In this document: positions 35,607 to 46,014 of the stretch, piece after piece
Numbering within the stretch: position 1 is the first letter of the stretch
How the letters are laid out: the number at the start of each line of letters is the position of its first letter
Assembly (NCBI RefSeq): GCF_003261585.1
Contig: NZ_POVU01000018.1
Location: 1 to 52,386, forward strand
Reading direction: 5' to 3'
Source of the DNA: Acinetobacter sp. MB5
GTDB taxonomy: Bacteria; Pseudomonadota; Gammaproteobacteria; Pseudomonadales; Moraxellaceae
Length of the DNA stretch: 52,386 nt
Program-made: the position numbers and the translations under genes
The notes under the pieces: model-generated
Seen by the model: the letters and a program-made list of their open reading frames with translations, nothing else
Told to the model about the DNA's origin: nothing
The model's database searches: none

Positions 35607-36073
35607 AAAAAAACACGATTAAAATACTCAAGAAATACACCACCTCCACATTCATTAAAAAAAGATAATTACTTTCAATGATTTATAATACAATTTAAAA
35701 TTATACATATGATTTTATATATTTAATTGTATTGACCATTTGATACAAAAACTTACAGTCAAAAATTAAAGATTTTTCATTCAAAAAAAACCGACAGGTT
35801 CATTTTCAACTATTCATAACTGTTTACAATATTAAATATGAAGAATATAAAAAAACCCTGTAGTCTCTCCCAAAACTACAAGGTTTAGTGGCTGTAAGTT
35901 TCCTGCTTGTGACTCACATCCTGTAAGTTCGCTGTCAATCAGACTATTCTTATTTTTATGCGATTGTGACTTAGCGATCCGTGCTAAATCATTTAGCAAA
36001 ACCATAGTACTGAACATCAAGCTTTGTAGGCCATGCGACAATTTCTCTATTTCGTGTAAGCCATTGCTTACAC
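35589..36073. repeat. Cluster of TGTAAG motifs in the rpsO-recD spacer
   Basis: TGTAAG or its complement occurs seven times in 485 bp. It forms inverted repeats at 35589-35606 (TGTAAG, 6-nt loop, CTTACA) and 36054-36073 (GTGTAAGC, 4-nt loop, GCTTACAC). Two direct copies of CTGTAAGTT lie at 35892 and 35921, and one CTTACAG at 35752. The gap otherwise holds only AT-rich sequence and terminators; the 69-codon open frame at 35832-36041 runs through a terminator and is not accepted as a gene. Confidence 0.5.
35849..35886 (-). terminator. Minus-strand terminator downstream of recD
   Basis: On the minus strand ACCTTGTAGT pairs with ACTACAGGGT (one mismatch) around a 10-nt loop and runs into seven Ts. 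It lies about 210 bp after the recD stop and is the first plausible end for the recCBD transcript. Confidence 0.7.
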
Positions 36074-36097
36074 AACTGGTTATTATTCACCTATACT

Positions 36098-37834
36098 TTA
36101 TAATTCTCTTAATTGTTCAATTTTTCTAACCAAACCACTCTGTCTAACTGTCTGGCAGGTTAATGCCTGAGCAAATGCAGCCCGATCGACGAGCAATGAC
36201 ACGGCTTTCTTGGCACGAGTAATGGCCGTGTAAATCAGTTCTTGGCTCAACAATTTTTCAGCAGGGGCATCAAGTACCACAGCGGTATGTGCAAATTCAG
36301 AGCCTTGCGATTTATGGATCGTCAGTGCAAATGCGGTTGCAATATTTTTAGGCAAGCGCTGTGTAATGATCCATTTTTGCAAGCTCGGAAAAAACACTTC
36401 AAACTGCTGAGCATCTGTGCGGTGTAAAAAACAGATGCCTATATCACCGTTGGCAAGTCCTAACTGATCATCATTTTCTGTCATCATGACGGGTCTTCCA
36501 ACATACCAATCACCTACCTCTTGCGTATAAGGAAGTAATGCAGCCAATAACTGTCTTTGCATAAACAGATTGATCTGCTCTAACCCCAACTCTCCGTGGT
36601 GAATAGCAGTCAAAATACGGTACTGATCAAAACTCGCTATCACCTGTTCAACATCGGCTTTCGAACGCTCACTTTGTAAATAGGCAATCAGGCTACGTTG
36701 ATAGCTTTGAAAGCCTGTCCAGAGCTGTTGCAAGGCCTGCTCAGTCGAAGTCTCCGCATTTAAATACTGAAGCTGGATATGATCTTTAACAATTTGAGGC
36801 AGGTCGATGCTGTGTAACTGCCCTGCACTCACTACTTCTTGTTCAAACTGAGCCAAGACCTGTGTTGCATCAAGCTGTCGGGCAGTCACCTCTTGAATGA
36901 AACGTGCCATTTTCCCAATCAAAGCATCATCACTAAAACGTCGGCTCGTCACCAAGTTGACACGGCAGTCTTGTAACTTTTGTGTTTGCTGTAAATCCGC
37001 CAGTACTGAACCGACATCGACCGATGCCAACTGCTGTGCATCACCGAGTAAAATCAGGCGAGCATGATCAGGAATGGCTTCAAACAATAAAGTGGCCAAA
37101 TTCAGATCCAGCATTGAGGCTTCATCCACCACAATCAGGTCATAAGGCAAAGGTTGCTGCGCTGTAAATTTGGCTTTGCCTTGTTGCCCAATGCTGAGTA
37201 AACGATGCAAGGTGACAGGTTTTAGCAGTAATAGCGCTTGCTGAATGAGTCCTTGTTGCTGTAACTCTGGATCATTAAAAGATCCTTGCAAGGCTTCCTG
37301 CATCCGCTGCGCTGCTTTCCCTGTCGGTGCAGCCATAGCAATCCGTAAATGAGGCAAACTGTGATTTAGCACGGCTACGATTCGCGCCAGCGTATAGGTT
37401 TTTCCTGTTCCAGGCCCACCTGTAATGATATTGAGTGCCGACTGCCCGACCCTTTGCAATGCTTGCTGCTGATATTGATCGGATAACAATGACGTATATG
37501 CTGAGGTATCAACAGTTGTTGGTTGTTGTTGATATAAGCGCTGAACCTGTTGGGCAAGCCGCTGCTCCAAAGCAAAATAACGATACAAAAATAAGGCTTG
37601 TCCATCATAAACAAATGGTGCAATCGGCTGCGCCGAGGAGCTCAATAATGAGCCTAATTGCTGCGCTTGATCATGGCTACAATTTACACAGCTATCGCCA
37701 CGGGCTTTCGCCAAAAACAATTGACGGATATGTGTGATTACTTCGACATTTTCGCTTGACTTTGCCACTCGATTTGTCAGATACTCTGCCCACTTTTCAG
37801 CCCAGACTAAATTTTCCTGCTGCTCTGGCATCAT
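36098..37834 (-). CDS. recD: Exodeoxyribonuclease V subunit alpha (RecD)
   Basis: 578 residues, superfamily 1B helicase. Walker A is ITGGPGTGKTYTL near residue 140; VVDEASMLDL is the Walker B region, LLGDAQQLASVDVGSVL motif III, and FALTIHKSQGSEF and YTAITRAKK are the late motifs. It is the fast 5'-3' motor of RecBCD. It is the last gene of the recC-recB-recD series, 107 bp after recB. AAGGA lies 8 nt before the ATG at 37834. Confidence 0.94.
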   Translation of the reverse strand: MMPEQQENLVWAEKWAEYLTNRVAKSSENVEVITHIRQLFLAKARGDSCVNCSHDQAQQLGSLLSSSAQPIAPFVYDGQALFLYRYFALEQRLAQQVQRLYQQQPTTVDTSAYTSLLSDQYQQQALQRVGQSALNIITGGPGTGKTYTLARIVAVLNHSLPHLRIAMAAPTGKAAQRMQEALQGSFNDPELQQQGLIQQALLLLKPVTLHRLLSIGQQGKAKFTAQQPLPYDLIVVDEASMLDLNLATLLFEAIPDHARLILLGDAQQLASVDVGSVLADLQQTQKLQDCRVNLVTSRRFSDDALIGKMARFIQEVTARQLDATQVLAQFEQEVVSAGQLHSIDLPQIVKDHIQLQYLNAETSTEQALQQLWTGFQSYQRSLIAYLQSERSKADVEQVIASFDQYRILTAIHHGELGLEQINLFMQRQLLAALLPYTQEVGDWYVGRPVMMTENDDQLGLANGDIGICFLHRTDAQQFEVFFPSLQKWIITQRLPKNIATAFALTIHKSQGSEFAHTAVVLDAPAEKLLSQELIYTAITRAKKAVSLLVDRAAFAQALTCQTVRQSGLVRKIEQLREL

Positions 37835-37941
37835 CTTGTTTTTCCTTCAGTTATCCTCAGACTTATACACATAGATATCAACAGAGTTATACCCAAAGTT
37901 GTCCACAATTTAAACATTTGTTTTTTATACACTTAATCATT

Positions 37942-40900
37942 TTATGCACTTTTATTTTCCAACATCTGCGGTTTTGCATAGCCTAAAATTGCATCAAGTC
38001 GCAAAATAAACTCAGGCTCAGGTTGCCAGAAATAACTGCCGAATCCTGCTTGTGCCGACATCCCTCGCAAATACAAATAACTGGCCCCACCCAAGTGCTG
38101 CTCAATCGCATAATTTTCCAGACGTGTCTGCAAATAACGATGCAGTGCTACCAAATAAAGACTCGCCTGTAACCAATAACTGCTTTGTGACATGTTCTGC
38201 CCAATCGCTGTTGCGTGATAATCCTGCAAGCGATCACCCAAATAGTTACTCTTATAGTCAGCAATATAAAACCGTCCCTTATGCTCATAGACCAAGTCAA
38301 TTGCACCATTTAAATAGCGTGCTGATTCGGCGGGATTAAACTCAGGCATATACAGTTGGTATTCTTGAAACAAAGCATGCAGGCGCTGTACCGCAAAGAC
38401 CTGATCGGAGAGCGCCATAAAAAATGGAAACTCAGCCAAATGCTGTTCAGGACTTAACTGCTGCAAACAAAAATCAGCATGAATCGGAGTCGCCAGAATT
38501 TTTGCCAACCAGTCTTGGACTTCACTTAAGGCATAATCTTCTAGCACCGTATCGCTCGGTAGATCATGGCGCTGCTGATAACGTTCCAATAACTGCTGCC
38601 ATAAATAAATATCATCATTTTTAAAACGGCGGCGGATTTCATACGCCCAGTCTTCATTTTGCTGAAAATCTAAATGCTCAAAAACGCCATGCAAAAAGTT
38701 CCCTGCATGGGTGCCTTGTGGAAACTGGCGCTGAATCCACGGCAACTGTTCTTGCTGAGTTGCAAATTGGACTTGTGGTGAGACCGCTTGCCATTCATCT
38801 TCAGCCGCTTGTTGCTCTCCGACATATTCTGCCAATACATCTTTGGCTTGCTGCCGAGATAGATGCTGCGCCAATCCTGTAAAACTGGTGCGCGCTCTTG
38901 GATAAAAGCGTTTATTCGGCAAAGCTAAAGCCTGTAGCTTAGTCACAGTTTGAGTTTCAGTCGCAATAATTGGCTTAGGACATTCAGTTAACAAGATGGC
39001 ATCGGCACTGGCAGGGTGTTGAAACGCTCCTGCCTGATTTTTCCAAAATGCCAAACCTGTGGTGGAGTTGCCTTTATGGTCTTGCAACACGGCATAGACT
39101 CGATAACTGGCACGGGTCAGCGCGACATACCAAAGCCGATGCTGTTCGGCTTCAAGACGCAGTTGATGCTGATCTAAATCGGCTTGTAGCAATTTTTCTT
39201 TATCATGGATCGCAATCACGCGCTGCGCTTCGAGCTGCTGTGTCTGCGGATTAAGCTGTTCGACCATCGAGAAATTCAGTTGTTTATTTTGCTCGTTAAA
39301 CTTGCCATCGGCATTGAGTAAAAAGACAATTTTAAACTCCAAACCTTTGGACTGATGAATAGTCATCAGTTGCACGCCTGCCGCACTGGACAACTTGCGT
39401 TCGAGTTCCCATTCCCGATCGCTTGGTTTTTGGAGCTGCGTCATATACCAGTGATACAGGTTCTGTGCACCCTGATATTGCCCACTGTGCTGGCTGAGCA
39501 ATTCAGTCAGATGACGTAAATTCACCACCACCCGCTCATTGTCACGACTTTGGCTTGCGACTACAGTTTGCCAGACGTCAAAACGCTGCAACAAATACTG
39601 CCATGCTGTCAGGAAATTGCGTGTCATCCACAACTCACGCACATGGTCAAACTCAACAATATACTGACTCAAGCCATCGGCTTGGGCTTGTAGCTCCACC
39701 AGTTGTTTCAATGTCAGACCAAACAGACGACTCAATAAAGCTCGTTTCAGTTTGGCTTCGTGGTAAGGCTCTAAAATTGCCGTGAGGACTGCCGCAACAT
39801 CTTTAGCCATTGAGCTATCAAACACGCTGCGTTTAGCAGGACGATTGACCCGAATCCCCATGCGCTCCAGTACATATTGCACCTGATCCAAACCATCATG
39901 ATTCTTGGACAGCACTGCAATATCATCGGCGATCAGCGCTCGTGAGCCTGTACTTTCGGCAAAATACAGTTGCCCTTGTGCCGACTGATTCAACAACTGA
40001 CGAATTTGCCACGCCACCTGTTCAGGGGCAGGCTGTTTTTCAGGAATACTCAGCCAGCGCAACGGCTGCGGATTTTCCTGATCACGATCAATCAGAGTAG
40101 GATGCGGACGATGCCCCGCCTGCACAGGATAATAGATGACCTGTTCACCAAAATCGGGCTGCCGCAGGAACAAAGCATCCACCACTTCAACCAGTGGTCG
40201 AATCGAACGCTGGTTAAACACCAGTTGATAAAACTGACCTGCCTTTTGCGTTACATCCTGATGCGCCTTGATAAAGGTCAGCATGTCTCCGCCACGAAAG
40301 CCGTAAATGGCCTGTTTACGGTCACCGACCATAATCATGCAGCTTTGGCTATAACGCTGTGGATGCCGCCAGATACTCGCCAACATATCGTCCTGATCTT
40401 GGTTGGTGTCCTGAAACTCATCCACCAAAATCAGCGGGTAACGACTTTGTACAAAAGCCGCAAATTTTTGCCCCTGCTCGCCCTGTAAAGCTTCTGCCAG
40501 TGTACGGATTTGCTGCGAAAAGGTGGTTTCACCATGTTGTTGTAATAACTGTGGCAGCCGTTTTTTGACTTCCTGACACAGGTAAAACTTCAGAAATGTG
40601 CCCGTATCTTGCAAAGACTGCTGCATGTTAGATAGACATTCTAAGACCTTCAAAAAAGCATGAAGCTGTGCATCGGCATAGAATTGCTCGGCAGCATCCA
40701 CAGGACATTTTTTAGAGAAGATTTTTTGCTGTTGAAACAGGTCTGCAAACTTGAATAGTTTATTGCGACTTTCGCTAAAACTTGGGTTAAAAAACCCCTG
40801 ACCGTCTTCGTTTAAAATCAGTGACACTGCACTTGGAATCAGTTCACTCAACAGCACCGTAAAACTGTCTTTTTTAAAATAAGTGCCGCTCACACCTTTA

Positions 40901-41664
40901 AAATATTCACCTGTCGGCAAATAAAATGCCGTCAAATGACTGACATCAAACCCACTCAACTGCTGACGTTGCTGCAAGAGTTCATCGGTCTGAAAATCAG
41001 TAGTCTGCACACTTTGAAACTGAGCATTACTAAAATTCAGGCTCTTTTCTACCACATCAACATAACTGTCGACTCGTCCAAGTTCGCCACTGATATACAG
41101 CCAGTCAATCAACTGCTGCGGCTGTGCCTGAATCCATTCGCGTAAAATGTCATGCACCAATTGGCGTGTGTACTGTTTGGCTTGATCCGTAATTTCGGCG
41201 CGCTCAATTTTGCCACTTTCAAAGGCAAACTCCCGTAGCAACTTTTGACTAAAGCTGTCCAGTGTTCCGACAAACAGTTCATCGAGCTGGTCAATCACCA
41301 GTTTCAGCCTTTCACAAGCATAACCGACCTGATGCGCAAACTGACTCAGGATTTTGGCTTGTAAGGGATCACTGCACTGCTCGGCAAAACCCTGATTTTC
41401 TTCTGCCGTGTTACTGCGCCGTGCATCAAAAAACACATAACTTTCTTGCAGACGTTTACGAATACGACTTTTCAGTTCGGCTGCTGCCGCACGGGTAAAG
41501 GTGGTGGCAATCACCTGACGCGGTAAATATTGTTCCAGTAAAATCCGTACCATCAGGCTCGACAAGGTAAAGGTTTTGCCTGAACCTGCCGAAGCTTCAA
41601 TCCAGTGTAAGCCTTTAAATTGAATATCGTGAATCGGGGTGGTTGAAATGCGAGTCGTGTTCAT
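37942..41664 (-). CDS. recB: Exodeoxyribonuclease V subunit beta (RecB)
   Basis: 1240 residues. The N-terminal UvrD-like helicase has Walker A EASAGSGKTFTLSSL (about residues 23-37), ATTFTRAAAAEL, LVDEFQDTNQDQ and MTIHQSKGLEF. The C-terminal nuclease domain holds GAIDLVYEHKGRFYIADYKS with the catalytic Asp and Lys. RecB provides the slow 3'-5' motor, the nuclease and RecA loading. Its ATG overlaps the recC stop (ATGAA over TTA on plus, i.e. TAATG), so RecC and RecB are translationally coupled. Confidence 0.96.
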   Translation of the reverse strand: MNTTRISTTPIHDIQFKGLHWIEASAGSGKTFTLSSLMVRILLEQYLPRQVIATTFTRAAAAELKSRIRKRLQESYVFFDARRSNTAEENQGFAEQCSDPLQAKILSQFAHQVGYACERLKLVIDQLDELFVGTLDSFSQKLLREFAFESGKIERAEITDQAKQYTRQLVHDILREWIQAQPQQLIDWLYISGELGRVDSYVDVVEKSLNFSNAQFQSVQTTDFQTDELLQQRQQLSGFDVSHLTAFYLPTGEYFKGVSGTYFKKDSFTVLLSELIPSAVSLILNEDGQGFFNPSFSESRNKLFKFADLFQQQKIFSKKCPVDAAEQFYADAQLHAFLKVLECLSNMQQSLQDTGTFLKFYLCQEVKKRLPQLLQQHGETTFSQQIRTLAEALQGEQGQKFAAFVQSRYPLILVDEFQDTNQDQDDMLASIWRHPQRYSQSCMIMVGDRKQAIYGFRGGDMLTFIKAHQDVTQKAGQFYQLVFNQRSIRPLVEVVDALFLRQPDFGEQVIYYPVQAGHRPHPTLIDRDQENPQPLRWLSIPEKQPAPEQVAWQIRQLLNQSAQGQLYFAESTGSRALIADDIAVLSKNHDGLDQVQYVLERMGIRVNRPAKRSVFDSSMAKDVAAVLTAILEPYHEAKLKRALLSRLFGLTLKQLVELQAQADGLSQYIVEFDHVRELWMTRNFLTAWQYLLQRFDVWQTVVASQSRDNERVVVNLRHLTELLSQHSGQYQGAQNLYHWYMTQLQKPSDREWELERKLSSAAGVQLMTIHQSKGLEFKIVFLLNADGKFNEQNKQLNFSMVEQLNPQTQQLEAQRVIAIHDKEKLLQADLDQHQLRLEAEQHRLWYVALTRASYRVYAVLQDHKGNSTTGLAFWKNQAGAFQHPASADAILLTECPKPIIATETQTVTKLQALALPNKRFYPRARTSFTGLAQHLSRQQAKDVLAEYVGEQQAAEDEWQAVSPQVQFATQQEQLPWIQRQFPQGTHAGNFLHGVFEHLDFQQNEDWAYEIRRRFKNDDIYLWQQLLERYQQRHDLPSDTVLEDYALSEVQDWLAKILATPIHADFCLQQLSPEQHLAEFPFFMALSDQVFAVQRLHALFQEYQLYMPEFNPAESARYLNGAIDLVYEHKGRFYIADYKSNYLGDRLQDYHATAIGQNMSQSSYWLQASLYLVALHRYLQTRLENYAIEQHLGGASYLYLRGMSAQAGFGSYFWQPEPEFILRLDAILGYAKPQMLENKSA

Positions 41665-44600
41665 TAGGCATGCTCCACCGCTTGCTGGTACTGGTAAATC
41701 GGCGCATATAAGGCATAAGCAAAGCGCTGACAGGCATCCTGCAATAACAGGTCGGCATCTTGCTCCTGCAAAATAAACTGCCAGTCATCGTGATACTGGG
41801 TTGAACAATCTTCTGTGATTGAAAAGAGGCTGTTGTAATTATTGCTGCCTTGCCATTGTTTGAATAGATTTTTTTCAGGTTCAACCAGCTGCATCTTGCC
41901 CTGTTCATCGGCTTGCCATTCAAGCTCTTTGCCACTTTCCAGTGGTTTGAGCAGCAATGCCGCAGGCAACACCAACGGCGTAGTTTGTCCATAATCCCAC
42001 GCCTTAAACCATTCTTGCAGATAAGCTTGTGCCTGTGCCGAACTGAGTCCCTGACAAATCAGGGTACGATCACTAAACACCACAATCCGTTTCAAGGCTG
42101 TGCCCTGTTCACCCAAATTTAAGTAGCTCAGCCACAGCAAATATTCGAGCCATGTTTTGGCACGGCGCTCGGCACGGGCACTCGATGGATTCAGACTGAC
42201 CCAGTCTTGTTCATGCAGTTTAGGAATCACGATGCGCATGTGCAAGTTATCCCGCAAATGCAACGTTTGCCCTGTGGTGGCACTCGGTGCAGGGGCATAT
42301 TGCTGTAACTGGCTTAGAAGTTGCTGATGTTCTAACTGACTGAGTTGCCACGCACTGTGCTGCGTTTTGCCGACAGGCAAACGGTCTTGTAGCAATGCGG
42401 TACTTGCCGTGTCTTGCTGCTGTAAAAATTCGCGCAGGCTATAGCGCCCCAAACCATCAAGCAGCAAGGGTTCGACTTCATCAGGCAAATCCTGCATGCG
42501 CAGATTTTCCACGCCAAGCGTTTTCAGATACAACTGCGCAGGAAAAGTCATGTCATTGAGCCACTGCTGGCTATTCAGCATAATCACATCACTGTCAGAT
42601 ATTTCAAAAGTTTGATTACTCCACGGCTGACGTTGCCCTGTCGCGTGTTGAATTTGCTGTGCCACCGTAAACCACTGATCCCGATAACGCAGATGCTCAG
42701 GTGTGAAACCTTGTAGGTCAAAAGGTTGTAGTGGATGCACCTGATACAGACTTTGCAGATGCTGCGGAATGTCCAGACCTGCATATTCCACAGTCGGCGC
42801 AATTTGAGCATCGGGCTGTTGCGATGTCACAATAAAGGCAATATGGTCTAGCAGTTCTTGCAACACACTCGATGGCTGACGCACTTCGCCATCATTGACA
42901 TCAAAGCCATTGTAAAATAACCAGAGCTGCTCTTTGGCGAGGAGCAGTGCATCTAAAAATGCACCCTGATCATCTTCCAGACGGGAACGATCACCGAGTT
43001 GTGGACGCAAACTTTGCATCAGATCAAATGGGGTATGGGTCTGTCGGCTTGGAAACTGCCCGCTATCCAAATTCAGCATCACCACCAAACGATACGGTAA
43101 CGGGCGAATCTGTCCAATCTGACTAAAAGTAATCTGTCCGCTCGGTTCAGCCTGATCCAACTGACTGTCGAGCTGCTGTTGAATTTCCTGCAAAATCACC
43201 CCAAGCGGCAGACTAAAATTCTGCAAGGCGACCTGTGGCGAGTGTTGCTGTTTTTGATAATGCACCGACAGGGTCAGCATACGAATCTGTTTACGCACCA
43301 TTTCATAGGCTGCACCGAGCGCAGTCACGCCTGCCTGCTGAAACTCGTGAATATCTTGCTGAATCTGATACAGCCAGTGCTCAACAGTATGGTTTTGCCC
43401 AAGTTCATGCAAAATCAGCCAGTCCCGACGCAGCGCCAAATCTTCATAAATCTCGATCAAACTGGCAATCAGTTCAAAGTCGCTTGGCAATACCTCTGCA
43501 TAGCTCAACGTGCCTTCAAACAGCACATGTTCAGGAATGGCTATGCCCAGTGCCAAACGGTCAAGGGCAAATTTAAAACTGAAACGGTAATCCTGATCAT
43601 CGGGACTGAGCTGACGCGCCAGATGTGCTTCATCTAAACCGCGTTTAAAACCTGCTTGGGTCAATAACTGCAAGGCACGCTGCGTCTGAGTAATATCCAA
43701 GGCATAACGCTGCTGGGTGGCAGGTAAACTGAGCCAGTCAGCAAACTGCTCAAACTGGAAACGTCCATGCGGTAACTGAATCCGCCCATACACCGCCTGC
43801 CATGCCTGAGTCATATCGAGCTGAGCCACACCACCAATTTTGACAGGCAAATACGGCGCTTGCTGTGCGTTTTGCAAACGTGGTGGCGGTGCAAATACAC
43901 TGCGAATATGTGGTTCGAGCGCCTTGATGTTCGGGGTTAAAATCAGAATATCATCCAGTCGACGTGGCTGTTGTGCTGTACCCTCTGCAAGCCAGTGCAA
44001 CAACTGATCTTTTAACACTTCGAGCTGACGTAATGCCGAATGACAGACGTGCACCTGAATAGACTGATCATCAGAGGCAAGTTCAAACTGATGCTTTTCA
44101 GGCTCCATTAGATACAACACATCAGACTGGATTTTGCCCAACAAGCTGTCGGAATAATCTTCATCGAACAGATCGACCCATTGCCCTTCTTCCCCCGAAG
44201 ACAAATGCGACAACAACGAGAAATGGTCACGTGCCTGCTTACCAAAACGGGTCAATAAGGGATGACGGGATTCACGCGCTTCGGCATTAAAATTGAGAGT
44301 AAATTCATCAAAGAAACGTTGCAGATCGGCATCCGATGCTTGGGGATGCTTTTGCAAAAAGCGCTGTTTGACCCCAAGGTCATAGCGTTTTTTCCAGTTC
44401 GGATCGACACTATCCGCCCAATATTCCTGCGAAGGGTTATAGTGCAAAATCACCACTTCTAAGTACTGCCCCAAACGACGCAAAAATTGCAGTTGAGTCG
44501 GTGGCAAATCCAGTACGGTAAATATCAGTAATTGTTGCGGCAAACGTTTCAGTGCTGCTTTACGGCGTTCTGGGTCATCCAAAATTGCCCAGAAATCTCG

Positions 44601-45326
44601 GTCAATCTGCTGCATCTGCACAAAGTCGGCATGAAAGACTTCCTGCCACAGCCAGCGCTGCCATGCTTCAAGCTGCTGTACCTGCTCCAGTTGATACAGC
44701 GCAATGCCGTGTTCATCGGCTTGGAAGAGTTGCTCGATGTTCAGTTCACGGTTATTGCCCCACGCTTTTAGCCAGTTTTGTGGACAGCTACACGGCTCAT
44801 GCCAGTGGTGCTGGCATTGCCCCCGATAAATCATGTAATGACTAAAGACCCGCGACACCTGCTCTGCCACCCAGTACAGCATGTTTTGTTTTTTGAGTTG
44901 CTGCTGTAGACCTTGGCTTAAATGTGCGGCACTGTCATAAATGCGCTGCACGATGCTATACAGCGGATGCTCGGCCGACACACTGAGCTGTTCAGGTTCT
45001 ATATACGGTTTCAGAGCTTCATAAATGCGCCACTGCATCACCAGTCGGGGAATGTTGGCTTGGCGGACTTGGTCTTTATTGTCCAAGACTTGTTGATAGG
45101 CATACCACTGAAACGTCTGTATGCGCTGATGATAAAGCTGATTGGCACTAATCCCATGATGCTGCGAAATTTGCTGCTCTAGCCACTGCTCGACGGCTGC
45201 ACTCGGCACCACAAAATGCTGCTGTTTCAGCACCTGTAAGGGATGGCGTTCTGCCTGACTGATCTGGGCTAACAGGGTTTGCAACAACAGTTCTAAACGC
45301 TGGCTTTGACAAACATGAATACCCAT
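41664..45326 (-). CDS. recC: Exodeoxyribonuclease V subunit gamma (RecC)
   Basis: 1220 residues, within the range for RecC. Landmarks are the N-terminal GIHVCQSQRLELLL, VQVHVCHSALRQLEVL-type segment (here IQVHVCHSALRQLE), the LDDILILTPNIKAL inactive helicase motif, RPLPYRLVVMLNLDSGQFP and TPFDLMQSLRPQLGDRS. It recognises Chi and splits the duplex for the two motors. It is the first gene of the set. In E. coli ptr lies between recC and recB; here they are fused head-to-tail, as usual in Acinetobacter and Pseudomonas. Confidence 0.95.
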   Translation of the reverse strand: MGIHVCQSQRLELLLQTLLAQISQAERHPLQVLKQQHFVVPSAAVEQWLEQQISQHHGISANQLYHQRIQTFQWYAYQQVLDNKDQVRQANIPRLVMQWRIYEALKPYIEPEQLSVSAEHPLYSIVQRIYDSAAHLSQGLQQQLKKQNMLYWVAEQVSRVFSHYMIYRGQCQHHWHEPCSCPQNWLKAWGNNRELNIEQLFQADEHGIALYQLEQVQQLEAWQRWLWQEVFHADFVQMQQIDRDFWAILDDPERRKAALKRLPQQLLIFTVLDLPPTQLQFLRRLGQYLEVVILHYNPSQEYWADSVDPNWKKRYDLGVKQRFLQKHPQASDADLQRFFDEFTLNFNAEARESRHPLLTRFGKQARDHFSLLSHLSSGEEGQWVDLFDEDYSDSLLGKIQSDVLYLMEPEKHQFELASDDQSIQVHVCHSALRQLEVLKDQLLHWLAEGTAQQPRRLDDILILTPNIKALEPHIRSVFAPPPRLQNAQQAPYLPVKIGGVAQLDMTQAWQAVYGRIQLPHGRFQFEQFADWLSLPATQQRYALDITQTQRALQLLTQAGFKRGLDEAHLARQLSPDDQDYRFSFKFALDRLALGIAIPEHVLFEGTLSYAEVLPSDFELIASLIEIYEDLALRRDWLILHELGQNHTVEHWLYQIQQDIHEFQQAGVTALGAAYEMVRKQIRMLTLSVHYQKQQHSPQVALQNFSLPLGVILQEIQQQLDSQLDQAEPSGQITFSQIGQIRPLPYRLVVMLNLDSGQFPSRQTHTPFDLMQSLRPQLGDRSRLEDDQGAFLDALLLAKEQLWLFYNGFDVNDGEVRQPSSVLQELLDHIAFIVTSQQPDAQIAPTVEYAGLDIPQHLQSLYQVHPLQPFDLQGFTPEHLRYRDQWFTVAQQIQHATGQRQPWSNQTFEISDSDVIMLNSQQWLNDMTFPAQLYLKTLGVENLRMQDLPDEVEPLLLDGLGRYSLREFLQQQDTASTALLQDRLPVGKTQHSAWQLSQLEHQQLLSQLQQYAPAPSATTGQTLHLRDNLHMRIVIPKLHEQDWVSLNPSSARAERRAKTWLEYLLWLSYLNLGEQGTALKRIVVFSDRTLICQGLSSAQAQAYLQEWFKAWDYGQTTPLVLPAALLLKPLESGKELEWQADEQGKMQLVEPEKNLFKQWQGSNNYNSLFSITEDCSTQYHDDWQFILQEQDADLLLQDACQRFAYALYAPIYQYQQAVEHA

Positions 45327-45494
45327 AAATCACTTTTCTCACTCTATTCTTGCAGAATGTCTGCAATCTGCACAAATTGACACACAGATTAGACTATTTC
45401 TTCAACTTGAATTATGTCATTTTAAAAAACAATATGTTGTGATCAGCATGAATCAATTGCAAGTAAAAATAATGCAAAAACAGGTAAGGACTTT

Positions 45495-46001
45495 ATGAAA
45501 ATTGAGCATATTCCCGATTCAATTGACCCTGACTTGAATCTAGAGCAAATTCGCCGTCTCTGTTTAGGTCTCGCCCGAAAACGCGCCTGCCTGTCTGCGG
45601 GTGCTGCGGTCATTCCTGTGCCATTTTTAGATGTGGTGGTCGATGTCGGGATTTTATCGAAACTGATTCCTGAAATTAATGAACAGTTTGGACTCGACCG
45701 CGAACACATCAGCGTCTATGATCCGAAAACCCGTGAAATTCACTGGCAGGAACTACGTAAACGTGGTGTACAATTTTCAGGGCTGATGGTGGCGCGCACT
45801 GGAGTTAAAAAATCCTTTAATGGCTTTGTCGGAAAAATGCTGACTAAACAAGTCTCTAAATTTATTCCACTGGGTGGGCAAGTGGTTGCAGCCAGTCTGG
45901 GCTATTTGGTATTTAAGAAAATTGCCTCTGCCCATGTCGAAGATTGCTATCAACTGGCAAAACGCATTCAACTGAAACAAAAAGCCCAACCTGTCAGCTA
46001 A
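45495..46001 (+). CDS. Hypothetical protein with a central hydrophobic hairpin
   Basis: 168 residues. After a polar N-terminus (IEHIPDSIDPDLNLEQIRRL) comes a moderately hydrophobic segment, GAAVIPVPFLDVVVDVGILSKLI, in a pattern seen in YcjF/DUF697- and EcsC-like membrane-associated proteins (residues about 36-58), and a second glycine-rich hydrophobic stretch near the C-terminus (FIPLGGQVVAASLGYLVF). The ATG has a TAAGGA site. It is divergent from recC and converges on pap. Function unknown. Confidence 0.7.
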   Translation: MKIEHIPDSIDPDLNLEQIRRLCLGLARKRACLSAGAAVIPVPFLDVVVDVGILSKLIPEINEQFGLDREHISVYDPKTREIHWQELRKRGVQFSGLMVARTGVKKSFNGFVGKMLTKQVSKFIPLGGQVVAASLGYLVFKKIASAHVEDCYQLAKRIQLKQKAQPVS

Positions 46002-46014
46002 ACCACAAGGCGGA

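Noticed and set aside
35832..36041. 69-codon minus-strand ORF downstream of recD
   Set aside because: It reads through an intrinsic terminator stem and its T-run and has no ribosome site; composition fits non-coding sequence.
36049..36075. ATTTCGTGTAA with a 6-bp spacer considered as a dif/XerCD site
   Set aside because: The left arm resembles a XerC site but the right arm does not match a XerD arm; the palindrome belongs to the TGTAAG repeat set.
39970..40488. 172-codon plus-strand ORF
   Set aside because: Antisense to recB; no ribosome site or family features.
43179..43637. 152-codon plus-strand ORF
   Set aside because: Antisense to recC; shadow of the real frame.
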